Positions 16,540 to 24,039 of a DNA stretch of 64,000 bases are shown here, one piece after another. The translations under genes were made by a program, and so were the position numbers. Every line of letters begins with the position of its first letter. Within the stretch, counting starts at the first letter, position 1. This stretch comes from an uncultured Piscinibacter sp. GTDB taxonomy: Bacteria; Pseudomonadota; Gammaproteobacteria; Burkholderiales; Burkholderiaceae_C. The stretch lies in the NCBI RefSeq assembly GCF_937952055.1, contig NZ_CALFYO010000016.1:32490-96489 (forward strand), given 5' to 3'. The notes beneath the pieces are model-generated. The model did not search any database. It had not been told where the DNA came from and worked only from the letters and a program-made list of their open reading frames with translations.

Positions 16540-16878
16540 ATGCCGTATGACGAAGCTCTCGCCCATCGCATCCGCCTTGCCATGGAAGGCGACGCCGCGC
16601 TCTCCGAGAAGAAGATGTTCGGCGGAATCGCCTTCCTCCACCGCGGGCACATGTTCGTGGGCGTCTCCGGCCACAAGCTCATGGCACGCGTTGGCTGGGA
16701 ATACCACGAAGACTCACTGAGCCGCCCCCATGTGCGCGAAATGGACTTCACCGGCAGACCCATGCCGGGCTATGTGTACGTCGAGCCGCCGGCCATCGAG
16801 AGCGACGAGCAACTCGACTTCTGGCTTCAGCGCTGCAGACAGTTCGTCGGCACCCTTCCAGCCAAGGCGGCCAAGTAG
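16540..16878 (+). CDS. TfoX N-terminal domain protein
   Basis: The 112-residue protein consists of a TfoX_N domain only: DEALAHRIRLAMEG, KKMFGGIAFLHRGHMFVG, then GRPMPGYVYV. In Haemophilus TfoX regulates competence; stand-alone N-domains like this are frequent and uncharacterised. The ATG at 16,540 has GGAGG upstream and follows the short repeat by 16 bases. Confidence 0.85.
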   Translation: MPYDEALAHRIRLAMEGDAALSEKKMFGGIAFLHRGHMFVGVSGHKLMARVGWEYHEDSLSRPHVREMDFTGRPMPGYVYVEPPAIESDEQLDFWLQRCRQFVGTLPAKAAK

Positions 16879-17015
16879 CTCGCAGGCGTCTTGCAGCGAC
16901 ATCGAGGCCCATTCACTCGCCCGCGTCGACTCGGACCCGCAGGGCGCTCGCCCCTGCGCTCTCCAACCCTTCAAGCGTCGGGCGGGACGCTCGCCACGCC
17001 CCGCGCGCGCTGTCC

Positions 17016-17402
17016 GTGAGCGGCGCCCTGCGATCCCTCGGGCGAGGTGATCTGCTCGTGCTGCTGGCGCTTCTGATGTACCCCGTTGCCGTGACGGCCG
17101 ATCCCGCTCGGGGCATCTTTGGCGTGACGGTCGCCATCAGCGGTGAGGGCTGGTTCCATCCCACCGTTCGAGCCTCCAAGGTCACCGCGGTCCGGCCCGG
17201 CCTTGCGGCGCACAGGGCCGGCGTCGCCGCCGGCGACGAAGTCCTCGAACTCGACGGCAAGCGCATCCCTGGCGCCACGGCGAAGGACCTCGCGCCACTT
17301 GCCCAGGGCAAGCGCGTCGGCGAACGAATCTCCGTCCGGCTCCTGCGGCCGGACGGTACGTCCTACACGGTGATTCTGACGGCCGAACAGGCTGCGCAGT
17401 GA
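17016..17402 (+). CDS. Exported PDZ-domain protein
   Basis: The 128-residue protein has a hydrophobic leader (about residues 12-28) and a single PDZ domain: KVTAVRPGLAAHRAGVAAGDEVLELDGK, then LAQGKRVGERISVRLLRPDG. PDZ domains bind protein C-termini, so this may be a periplasmic adaptor; no protease part is attached. The start is the GTG at 17,016. The 137 bases upstream hold only a possible right end of a repeat (AAGCGTCGGGC at 16,973). Confidence 0.7.
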   Translation: MSGALRSLGRGDLLVLLALLMYPVAVTADPARGIFGVTVAISGEGWFHPTVRASKVTAVRPGLAAHRAGVAAGDEVLELDGKRIPGATAKDLAPLAQGKRVGERISVRLLRPDGTSYTVILTAEQAAQ

Positions 17403-17496
17403 TCGCGCGCCGAAGACGGGCCGACAGGCGTTCCAGCCCGTTGCCTCTCGCAGGCACGAGGGCCCCGGCTGCGCGTGTCGTACACCGGCGAGCGCC

Positions 17497-17622
17497 ATCC
17501 CACCCTTCCCTCGAGCGGACTCGCACCGGCGTGGCACTTGGCCGGCGACGCAGTGCTTCTTATCATCCGCCTCGCGGCCCGAACGACATCCCGGCGCTCG
17601 CGCGTCAGTTCCAACGTCGGGC
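17497..17622 (+). repeat. attC-like site 14, full length
   Basis: Left core ATCCCAC, CCTTCCCTCGAGCGGACTCG, GGCGTGGCACTTGGCCGGCG, CTTATCATCCGCCTCGCGG, right core GTCGGGC after GTTCCAAC. It is 126 bases long. Confidence 0.75.
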
Positions 17623-17638
17623 AGCACAAGGAGGCCAT

Positions 17639-18064
17639 GTGCTTCGCGGAAGTTGTCTTTGCCAGGGCGTGGCATTCGAGATCGACGGCACCGTCATCGA
17701 TCTCCTGTACTGCCACTGCTCCATGTGCCGCAAGGCTCACGGCTCGGCGTTCCGGGCACGCGGCAAGGTGAAGGCATCGGAATTCCGGTGGGTCAGGGGC
17801 GAGGAGAAGGTTCGCTACTACGAATCATCGCCCGGTCAGCACAGAAGCTTCTGCTCGATCTGCGGCTCGAACCTGATCACCAAGTTCGACGACAAGCCCC
17901 GCGTCCTCGGCCTGGCACTCGGCGTACTCGACGATGATCCTGTGAACCGCCCCATCTGCCATGTCCATGTGGGCTCCAAGGCACCCTGGCACGAGATCAC
18001 CGATGCCCTGCCCCAGTTCGAGCAGAACCCCACGAGCCCTGTCACACCCAAGGATGCCGACTGA
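17639..18064 (+). CDS. GFA-family zinc protein (third copy type)
   Basis: The 141-residue protein starts at GTG 17,639 with AAGGAGG just upstream (MLRGSCLCQGVAF). The other cysteines are in YCHCSMCRKAHGSAF and FCSICGSNL. The C-terminal part (HVHVGSKAPWHEITDALPQFEQNP) is typical of the family. It is unlike the other two GFA proteins in detail. Confidence 0.85.
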   Translation: MLRGSCLCQGVAFEIDGTVIDLLYCHCSMCRKAHGSAFRARGKVKASEFRWVRGEEKVRYYESSPGQHRSFCSICGSNLITKFDDKPRVLGLALGVLDDDPVNRPICHVHVGSKAPWHEITDALPQFEQNPTSPVTPKDAD

Positions 18065-18091
18065 GCCTTCGCGCGAGCCAGCTGGTCAGCC
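18058..18091 (+). repeat. Possible minimal attC-like remnant
   Basis: GACTGAGCCTTCGCGCGAGCC, which includes the upstream stop codon, is followed closely by GTCAGCC. Only the outer boxes and one arm remain, in 34 bases. Confidence 0.35.
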
Positions 18092-18118
18092 CTTGAGCCA
18101 CACGAGGAGCTGCTGAGA

Positions 18119-18631
18119 GTGTCGGAGCCAGAGTTCCGAACCGAGCGTCTGCGGGTACGGCGCTGGCGCGATTCCGATCTCCCTGCCCTTCTCGCCGTCT
18201 ACGGCGACGCCGAGGCCATGCGCTGGGTGGGTGACGGCCGGGCCATCACGCACGAAGAGTGTGTCCAGTGGCTCGACGTCACGCGCTCCAACTACGCGAA
18301 GCGCGGATACGGCATGTTCGCCGTCGAAGAACGATCGTCAACCGAGGTGATCGGCTTCTGTGGAATCGTCCATCCCGGTGGGCAGCCCGAGCCAGAGGTC
18401 AAGTACGCCTTCCTTCGTTCTCAATGGGGTCGCGGCTTCGCCACGGAGGCTGTGTCCGGCCTCATTGCCTATGGCGCTCGCACTCACAACCTGGCATTCA
18501 TCATCGCCACCACGGCGCCGTCCAATCTTGCATCGCACCGGGTTCTTCTCAAGGCCGGAATGCTCCGCGCCGGGTTGCGGGACAACGGCGACGGTACCCA
18601 TACGCAGCTGTTCGAATGGCGCTGCGGCTAG
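18119..18631 (+). CDS. GNAT acetyltransferase (RimJ/RimL-type)
   Basis: The 170-residue protein starts EFRTERLRVRRWRDSDL, has the acetyl-CoA binding stretch QWGRGFATEAVSGLIAYG at about residues 103-120 and the family tail APSNLASHRVLLKAGM. The substrate is unknown. The GTG start at 18,119 is preceded by GAGGAG at a slightly long distance. Confidence 0.85.
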   Translation: MSEPEFRTERLRVRRWRDSDLPALLAVYGDAEAMRWVGDGRAITHEECVQWLDVTRSNYAKRGYGMFAVEERSSTEVIGFCGIVHPGGQPEPEVKYAFLRSQWGRGFATEAVSGLIAYGARTHNLAFIIATTAPSNLASHRVLLKAGMLRAGLRDNGDGTHTQLFEWRCG

Positions 18632-18636
18632 AGTGC

Positions 18637-18681
18637 GGCCGAAGCCTTCGCCGCATTCACGCCCGCGCTCCATCGTCAGGC
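18637..18681 (+). repeat. attC-like site 15, short form (45 bp)
   Basis: The left side GGCCGAAGCCTTCGCC and right side CGCTCCATC plus right core GTCAGGC remain. It separates the GNAT gene from an iron-permease remnant. Confidence 0.5.
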
Positions 18682-18685
18682 CGCA

Positions 18686-18847
18686 GACACCGCGGCGTCG
18701 TGCCATTCGAGATATGCGCTGTTGGACTTGGAGGAGCTCGAGGAGAGCACTCTCGAGTCCTTCCGGCAGCGTTATCAGGCACTTGCGGCCGCTTCCCGTG
18801 TCGAGCTGAGCCAGGGCTTCAAGGACACAGGAACCCCAGAGGCATGA
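18686..18847 (+). pseudogene. C-terminal remnant of a low-affinity iron permease-like gene
   Basis: The frame ending at the TGA 18,845-18,847 reads RYALLDLEELEESTLESFRQ, then YQALAAASRVEL and KDTGTPEA. This resembles the cytoplasmic tail of low-affinity iron permease-type proteins. The membrane part is absent and there is no good start codon, so this is a truncated cassette. The identification rests on about 45 residues. Confidence 0.45.
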
Positions 18848-18861
18848 GCGAAAGCGACGAC

Positions 18862-18986
18862 GCCTGACCCTTCGCTCGAACGGATCGGCACGGCGTGACT
18901 CTTGGCCCGCGATGCGCCGTGATCTATGCTGCGCGTCGCGGGCCCGGCACCGTGCCGGCGCTTGCCCCGCAGCACGAACGTCGAAC
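18862..18986 (+). repeat. attC-like site 16, full length
   Basis: Left core GCCTGAC followed by CCTTCGCTCGAACGG; centre TCTTGGCCCGCGATGCGCC and GCGTCGCGGGCCC; right end AGCACGAAC with right core GTCGAAC. It is 125 bases long. Confidence 0.75.
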
Positions 18987-19059
18987 CCCAGGCTGAGCAA
19001 TCGTTCCGGCGCCAGACTGACGATTGCCACTGGAGCGGTCAGCGGCAAGGAGAGAGACC

Positions 19060-19980
19060 ATGCGAATCGCAATCATGGGATCCGGCGGCCTGGGCGGATA
19101 CTTCGGCGCCCGGCTCTGCGCAGGTGGATCGGAGGTTCACTTCATCGCGCGCGGCAAACATCTCGACGCCATTCGCGCCGACGGTCTTCGGATCGAGGGG
19201 CCCGCTCCGATGCTCGTCAGTCCTGCACTAGCGACTGACGACCCCCGGACGGTCGGAATCGTCGACCTGGTCATGGTCTGCGTCAAGCTCTGGGACACGG
19301 AGGAGACGCTGGATCAGATTCGACCGCTCGTCGGTCCGAACACGACCATCGTCTCGTTCCAGAACGGCGTTCTCAAGGACGACTATCTGCGCGCCAAGTA
19401 CCCCGACTCCCAGATCATGGGCGGCGTCGGTTATGTCGCGACGACCATCGATCGCCCGGGCGTCATCCGCCAGACCGGCCCCATGCAGCGGCTGATCTTT
19501 GGCGAGTTCGACGGTTCGCAGTCCGAGCGCGGCAAGGCCTTCCTGGCGGCGTGCCTGGCCGGAGGAATCAACGCCGAACTCTCCACCCACATCCGCCGCG
19601 AGATCTGGCAGAAGTACGTGTTCCTAGTGGGCCTGTCCGGCACCACGACGACGATCCGCAAGCCCATCGGACCGATCCGGGAGAACCCACAGACCCGCGC
19701 CTTCCTGCTCGATGTCATGCGCGAGGTTGTCGCCGTGGGTCGCGCACACGGCGTCGACCTTGCCGAGGACTATGCCGACGTGAGACTTCGATTCGCCGAC
19801 GAAGTCGCCTACGACATGACGTCGTCCATGCACCACGACCTCGAGCGGGGCAACCGCCTCGAGGTCCGATGGCTCTCTGGCGGCGTCGTCGAACTCGGAG
19901 CGGCGAAAGGCCTCGCCACGCCGCTGAACCGAGCGATCGCCGACATCCTCGCGCTGCATGCCCCAGGCCTGGCTCGATGA
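19060..19980 (+). CDS. Ketopantoate reductase family protein (PanE/ApbA)
   Basis: The 306-residue protein is full length for the family: Rossmann motif MRIAIMGSGGLGGYFGARL, the conserved KLWDTEETL and SFQNGV segments, the catalytic-type Lys in REIWQKYVFLVGL, and a C-terminal LERGNRLEVRWLSGGVVELG. PanE reduces ketopantoate with NADPH in pantothenate synthesis, but many paralogues act on other 2-oxo acids, so the substrate is open. The ribosome site AAGGAGAG and ATG 19,060 follow a full-length repeat. At about 0.9 kb it is a large cassette. Confidence 0.85.
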   Translation: MRIAIMGSGGLGGYFGARLCAGGSEVHFIARGKHLDAIRADGLRIEGPAPMLVSPALATDDPRTVGIVDLVMVCVKLWDTEETLDQIRPLVGPNTTIVSFQNGVLKDDYLRAKYPDSQIMGGVGYVATTIDRPGVIRQTGPMQRLIFGEFDGSQSERGKAFLAACLAGGINAELSTHIRREIWQKYVFLVGLSGTTTTIRKPIGPIRENPQTRAFLLDVMREVVAVGRAHGVDLAEDYADVRLRFADEVAYDMTSSMHHDLERGNRLEVRWLSGGVVELGAAKGLATPLNRAIADILALHAPGLAR

Positions 19981-20059
19981 ATCGGTCGTGCGGTGCGAAG
20001 TCCGGCCGCGCGCTCGAAGCGATGCCCACAGGTTTGCCGCCCGCGCCGCGAGGCGCTCG

Positions 20060-20445
20060 GCGTTGGCATGCTCCTCGGGGCGCTGGCGTCTATCGGCACA
20101 ACCAAGCCGTCGCGCCAATCTCCCTGGCTCGGCAGTTCGCAATTCTCGCGACGGCAGCGTCAGGCCAGGTCGTCGGTGGAGCCACCGGAAGAACATGGGG
20201 CAAGTGCCGCGGGCTGTTGCAGATCCGGGTCGCCACCGAGCCTCGCTGCCAAGGACTCGGTTCCGGCTTGCTGCACGAGTTCGAAGCTCAGGCGCGAACG
20301 CGTGGCAGCGGCGTCTGCGACCTCGTGAGGCTGAGCCATCAGGCCCCGGAGTGCTATCGGCGCCACGGCTGTGCAGTCTTGGCCTGGAAACGACGGCCAC
20401 CCAAGCGGTATCGTCAGGTACCTCATGCACAAAGCCCGCACCTGA
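20060..20445 (+). pseudogene. GNAT acetyltransferase, frameshifted
   Basis: One frame reads VVGGATGRTWGKCRGLLQIRV, then QGLGSGLLHEFEAQARTRG and HQAPECYRRHGC, a clear GNAT core. The C-terminal motif (SGIVRYLMHK) is found only in another frame, ending at the TGA 20,443-20,445. A further shift is likely near 20,160, and the N-terminal part is not intact. The gene is broken but still sits in front of a perfect repeat copy. Confidence 0.65.
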
Positions 20446-20559
20446 TTCTTCGCTCGAGCCGCGCCGGCATGGCCCTTGGCCCACCGCCCGGGCGGTTCAT
20501 CCTCCGTCGAGCAGGCCGAGCGCCACACCGGTGCTCGCCCCTCGGCGCAAACGTCAGGC
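20440..20559 (+). repeat. attC-like site 17, full length
   Basis: Left core ACCTGAT, TCTTCGCTCGAGCCG, GCATGGCCCTTGGCCCACC, GGTTCATCCTCC, right arm GCCCCTCGGCGCAAAC and right core GTCAGGC followed by CACAC. It is 120 bases long. A TTG start of the next gene is eight bases downstream. Confidence 0.75.
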
Positions 20560-20567
20560 CACACACC

Positions 20568-21047
20568 TTGCTACGATTCCGCCCCCTCACCGCTGAAGAC
20601 CAAGACAAGCTCTGGCACTGGCTGCATGTCGCGCTCTGGGATCCTCCGCCCGCCGGCCTCCGCCCCGTCGAGGTGCTTCAAGCGCCCGGAGTGCGCATCT
20701 ATGCCGAGGCGTGGGGCAAGACGACGGATGTCGGCAGGGTCGCGCAAGTGAACGGGACGGACGCCGGCGCTTGTTGGGTCCGCCTCTTGCCCGTTGGCGT
20801 GGGTCTGGCGTCGGTCGATGCGGCAACCCCGCAGCTGGGCATCGCGCTCGAGCCCGAGTTCCAGCACAAGGGCCACGGCCGGCCCCTCATGCTCGAGACA
20901 CTGAAAGCCGCTGCTCGGGCGGGCTATCGCCAGGTGGCGCTCACCGTTCACCCTGAGAATCCCGCACAGTACATGTACGAGAGTTGCGGGTTTCGCAAGG
21001 TCGAGCGCCGCAACAACTATCACCTCATGCTGGCCCGTGTGGCCTGA
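20568..21047 (+). CDS. GNAT acetyltransferase
   Basis: The 159-residue protein starts at TTG 20,568, right behind the repeat (LRFRPLTAEDQDKLWHWL). It shows the acetyl-CoA loop EPEFQHKGHGRPLMLETLK and a C-terminal ENPAQYMYESCGFRKVERRN. The substrate is unknown. The stop overlaps a left core (GGCCTGACC) of a truncated repeat. Confidence 0.8.
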   Translation: MLRFRPLTAEDQDKLWHWLHVALWDPPPAGLRPVEVLQAPGVRIYAEAWGKTTDVGRVAQVNGTDAGACWVRLLPVGVGLASVDAATPQLGIALEPEFQHKGHGRPLMLETLKAAARAGYRQVALTVHPENPAQYMYESCGFRKVERRNNYHLMLARVA

Positions 21048-21124
21048 CCGTACACACGAGCGCATCCCACCCCATGGCACAGGAGCCGCGAGCCGCATGC
21101 TCCGCGTCGCGGACCGGGCGGCAT
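21043..21124 (+). repeat. attC-like left half, truncated
   Basis: Left core GCCTGAC with the upstream TGA stop, then CGTACACACGAGCGC; ATGGCACAGGAGCCGCGAGCC and GCGTCGCGGACCGGGCGGC follow. The right arm and right core are missing where the tail-to-tail reversed gene begins. Confidence 0.6.
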
Positions 21125-21526
21125 CTAGGTGGGCTGAATCGCGAGCCAGTGTTGATGCGAGTCGACCCTGTGGGCGAAACTGGCAACCTTGCCGTGATCG
21201 TCGAAACGCCAGAGGTGAACCTCGTCTTCCTCCTTGACCGTGTGGGCGGTGGCCTTGACCACGAACTCCAAGCCGATGATGGCGACGACGATGTTGTCGC
21301 GCTCCAGCAGGGTCTTCGGCTGGAACCGCCGAATGTCGAGCGCGCCCAGGGACTCGAAGAAGCCTGGCACCTCCGCGCGCCCCCGTCGCGGTCTCAGCCA
21401 GGGCACGCCGATGTCTGCGGCGCCGCCGTCCCACTCGACGCCTTCCGCCAGATGACCGAGAAACGTCGGGAGGTCGCCGCGCCCGAAAGCCTCGTAGAGG
21501 GTCAGTACTGTCTGAATGTTGTTCAT
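21125..21526 (-). CDS. SnoaL/NTF2-like protein on the reverse strand
   Basis: The 133-residue protein reads MNNIQTVLTLYEAFGRGDLPTF, then GRAEVPGFFESLGAL and DEVHLWRFDDHGKVASF: the SnoaL-like NTF2 fold. The ATG at 21,526 has AAGGAGT upstream on the minus strand. It is transcribed towards the preceding cassette and divergently from the hydrolase/LuxR gene, so the 215 bases between them may hold both promoters. It is one of four SnoaL-like proteins in the array. Confidence 0.8.
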   Translation of the reverse strand: MNNIQTVLTLYEAFGRGDLPTFLGHLAEGVEWDGGAADIGVPWLRPRRGRAEVPGFFESLGALDIRRFQPKTLLERDNIVVAIIGLEFVVKATAHTVKEEDEVHLWRFDDHGKVASFAHRVDSHQHWLAIQPT

Positions 21527-21677
21527 GGCTGCGACTCCTTGTCGATTGGGATCCGTTGGGTGCACGATGCGGCGCCAGTCTCCCGCCGGGCGCGCGTGCC
21601 GTCATTGGGCGAATGTCCCGTCGCGCAGGCGTCTTGCCCCCTGGCCGGCGGCGCCGGGCGGGCGCTTGTCCCGTCCG

Positions 21678-21710
21678 CCCTGGGTTCTTGCCGGACCGCC
21701 GGACCCAGGG
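21678..21710. promoter_or_regulatory. Inverted repeat in the divergent promoter region
   Basis: CCCTGGGT (21,678-21,685) and ACCCAGGG (21,703-21,710) form a perfect eight-base inverted repeat 17 bases apart, with a further CCGG/CCGG symmetry inside. It lies just upstream of the LuxR-type fusion gene and could be an autoregulatory operator. Confidence 0.3.
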
Positions 21711-21741
21711 CCGTGATCCGCGGTTCAGCCTGCACCTGCGC

Positions 21742-22815
21742 GTGAATACTTCCCCCACCGACATCCGCTTCGTTCACGCTCCCGATGGCGCCCGGCTGGC
21801 GTACTCGGTCACGGGAACAGGGCCGCACGTCACGATCAAGGCGGGGATGTGGTTGTCCCATCTCGAATTCGATTCGCAGAATCCGCTCAACCGCCACTGG
21901 CGCGATGCGATGGAAGTCCGCGGCCGATTCGTGCGCTACGACGCACGCGGCTGCGGGCTGTCGGACTGGGCCCCTCCGGAGATCGACTTCGACGCGTGGG
22001 TTCGCGACCTGGAGACCGTCGCAGATGCGGTCGCGGCGCCGACCTTCACGCTGTTCGGATACTCGCAAGGCGCTGCAGTGGCCATCGCCTACGCGGCGCG
22101 CCACCCCGAACGGGTCGGACAGCTCATTCTCTACGGCGGCTTCACCCGCGGGCGCCTCGCGCGTGCCAAGACACAGCAGGAGCGCGACGAGGCCGAAACG
22201 ATGTGCCGGCTCGCCGAGCTGGGCTGGGCCAAGGCTGATGACGCCTACCGCCAGTTCTTCACCTCGCAGTTCCTGCCGGCCGGTACCCGGGAGCAGCATC
22301 AGTGGTTCAACGAGCTGCAGCGGGTGTCGTCCTCGCCGGAGAACGCCGTTCGGTGCATGCGCGCGTTCAACACCATGGACGTGACGCAGCTCCTCCCCCA
22401 GGTCGGATGCCCGACGCTGGTCCTTCACGCCAAGGGCGATGTTCGTGTGCCCTTCGCGGAGGGCATGGCGATCGCCGCCGGAATCCGCGACGCCCGGCTC
22501 GTCCCGATCGAAGGCGTCAATCATGTGGTGACGGCCGACGAGCCCGGCTGGCAGCAGTGCCTCGATGCCATCGAGGCCTTTCTTCCCCGCGTACCGCCGC
22601 TGCGCGCCGCGCCCGGTTTCGACAAGCTCAGCGAACGACAAGCGCAGATCCTCGACTTGCTCGCTCGAGGGTCCGACAATGCCCAGATTGCTGCGCACCT
22701 GGGGGTGTCGGACAAGACCGTTCGCAATCAGGTCTCGGCGATTCTCGCGGTGCTGGGCATCGAGTCGCGCGGACACGCGATCGTGCGGGCGCGGGAGGCC
22801 GGCTTCGGCCAGTAG
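21742..22815 (+). CDS. Alpha/beta-hydrolase fused to a LuxR-type DNA-binding domain
   Basis: The 357-residue protein has an alpha/beta-hydrolase domain at residues 1-275, with the nucleophile elbow GYSQG (Ser108), an acid in the stretch AKGDVRVPF and a His in GVNHVV. A LuxR-type helix-turn-helix (LSERQAQILDLLARGSDNAQIAAHLGVSDKTVRNQ split over its helices) occupies about residues 290-350. It is probably a ligand-sensing or ligand-hydrolysing transcription regulator; the target is unknown, with the divergent SnoaL-like gene a candidate. The start is GTG 21,742. No repeat lies directly upstream. Confidence 0.8.
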   Translation: MNTSPTDIRFVHAPDGARLAYSVTGTGPHVTIKAGMWLSHLEFDSQNPLNRHWRDAMEVRGRFVRYDARGCGLSDWAPPEIDFDAWVRDLETVADAVAAPTFTLFGYSQGAAVAIAYAARHPERVGQLILYGGFTRGRLARAKTQQERDEAETMCRLAELGWAKADDAYRQFFTSQFLPAGTREQHQWFNELQRVSSSPENAVRCMRAFNTMDVTQLLPQVGCPTLVLHAKGDVRVPFAEGMAIAAGIRDARLVPIEGVNHVVTADEPGWQQCLDAIEAFLPRVPPLRAAPGFDKLSERQAQILDLLARGSDNAQIAAHLGVSDKTVRNQVSAILAVLGIESRGHAIVRAREAGFGQ

Positions 22816-22847
22816 CGCCGCGGTGACGGCGTTGCGCCTCGGGCAGA

Positions 22848-22897
22848 GCATGACTGGCCCCTGGCTGGACGGGGGCCGGTTCGCTCGAAAGTCAGGT
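22848..22897 (+). repeat. attC-like site 18, short form (50 bp)
   Basis: Left core GCATGAC, then TGGCCCCTGGCTGG; right arm GGTTCGCTCGAAA and right core GTCAGGT. The next ATG follows after 18 bases. Confidence 0.5.
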
Positions 22898-22915
22898 GTC
22901 CTACGGGGAGAGTGA

Positions 22916-23380
22916 ATGCCACTCGATGATGTCGAATACGCCGGCTTCTGGGTTCGCGTCGCTGCTTCCCTTGTCGACACGCTACTCATCGTGAGCATCT
23001 CGCTGCCGCTGCTTCTGGCGATCTACGGCCGAGCCTACTTTGCACCGCGAGACACTGCGGTCCTTTCCGGCTGGGCCGACTTCCTCCTGTCCTGGGTGGC
23101 CCCCGCGATCGCGGTCATCGTCTTCTGGCACTACAAGCAAGCCACCCCGGGAAAGATGATCTTCTCCGCACGGGTCGTCGACGCGCGAACGGGGAAGACG
23201 CTCGGCGTCGGTCAGTCCATCGTTCGCTACCTGGGGTACTTCGTATCCACCATCCCCTTCGGTCTCGGACTGCTGTGGGTTGCCTTCGATCCGAAAAAGC
23301 AGGGCTGGCACGACAAGCTGGCCGGAACGGTCGTCATTCGCTCGAAGAGGCGCAGCCCGAGCCGGTCAGGCTCGGGTTGA
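22916..23380 (+). CDS. RDD-family membrane protein
   Basis: The 154-residue protein shows the RDD pattern: YAGFWVRVAASLVDTLLI with the Arg/Asp pair in the first membrane helix, ATPGKMIFSARVVDARTGK, and QGWHDKLAGTVVI. It has three membrane segments. Family members are suspected ion transporters, but most are uncharacterised. An 8-base-pair perfect hairpin lies in its last codons. Confidence 0.85.
   Translation: MPLDDVEYAGFWVRVAASLVDTLLIVSISLPLLLAIYGRAYFAPRDTAVLSGWADFLLSWVAPAIAVIVFWHYKQATPGKMIFSARVVDARTGKTLGVGQSIVRYLGYFVSTIPFGLGLLWVAFDPKKQGWHDKLAGTVVIRSKRRSPSRSGSG
23356..23376 (+). terminator. Perfect GC hairpin at the end of the RDD gene
   Basis: CCCGAGCC and GGCTCGGG pair perfectly around a five-base loop, two bases before the stop codon. 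There is no T-run, so it may be only a weak pause or terminator, or a relic of a repeat; GTTGACC and, 19 bases on, GTCAGGC follow. Confidence 0.35.
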
Positions 23381-23434
23381 CCCGGCCCTTCGCTCCCATG
23401 TCAGGCGTCGTACACCCCACACCGCGAGACCACC

Positions 23435-23860
23435 GTGAACATCGAAGAATTCATGCACGGCTACAAGGCCGCATGGGAACAGCGAGACCCGGCCATGTTT
23501 GCCGCCCTGTTCACGCCCGACGGGCGATACCACAACACGCCGTTCCAGGTTCAGCGTGGCGCGGAGCAACTCGTCGAGTACTGGAAACGGGTGCAGCTCC
23601 AGGAGGACGTTCGAGTCACCTTCGCGGTGTTGGCCAGCACCGCCACATCGGGCATTGCGCACTGGCACGTCACCTATCAGGTCGCGTCGGAGGAGTTGTT
23701 CCGGATCTGGGCCCGATCCACCGGGACCAGTCTCGTGGCTCGCAAGCCTGGCGATCCTCTGCCACGAATGGTGCTCGATGGCATCCTCCAGGCCTCGTTC
23801 AGCGGCAAGCTGTGCGCGGAGGCTCGCATCTGGTGGCACAGCATGCCCCAGCCTGCGTGA
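23435..23860 (+). CDS. SnoaL/NTF2-like protein
   Basis: The 141-residue protein reads EEFMHGYKAAWEQRDPAMF, AALFTPDGRYHNTPF and AEARIWWHSM: a typical SnoaL-like polyketide-cyclase fold. The start is GTG 23,435. A possible collapsed repeat (GGTTGACCCGGCCCTTCGCTCC, then GTCAGGC) precedes it. Confidence 0.75.
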   Translation: MNIEEFMHGYKAAWEQRDPAMFAALFTPDGRYHNTPFQVQRGAEQLVEYWKRVQLQEDVRVTFAVLASTATSGIAHWHVTYQVASEELFRIWARSTGTSLVARKPGDPLPRMVLDGILQASFSGKLCAEARIWWHSMPQPA

Positions 23861-24039
23861 GATGCGGCGCAACGACACCCCACCCACCATTCGAGCCGGC
23901 TCCCCATCTGGTCGCCATCCGTCCCATCGACCTTGCGTTGAGACCGACGGTGCCCCCACGCGCGAGGGACGTCGAACCAGGTGGCCCTCGCTTCTTGACC
24001 TCAGGCGGCAGAATCTCGAAAGGCGCACAGAATCGTCAC

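Noticed and set aside
23375..23406. A minimal repeat between the RDD and SnoaL-like genes
   Set aside because: GGTTGACC and GTCAGGC are present, but the 32-base distance leaves too little in between to call a copy; it is mentioned only as a possible relic.
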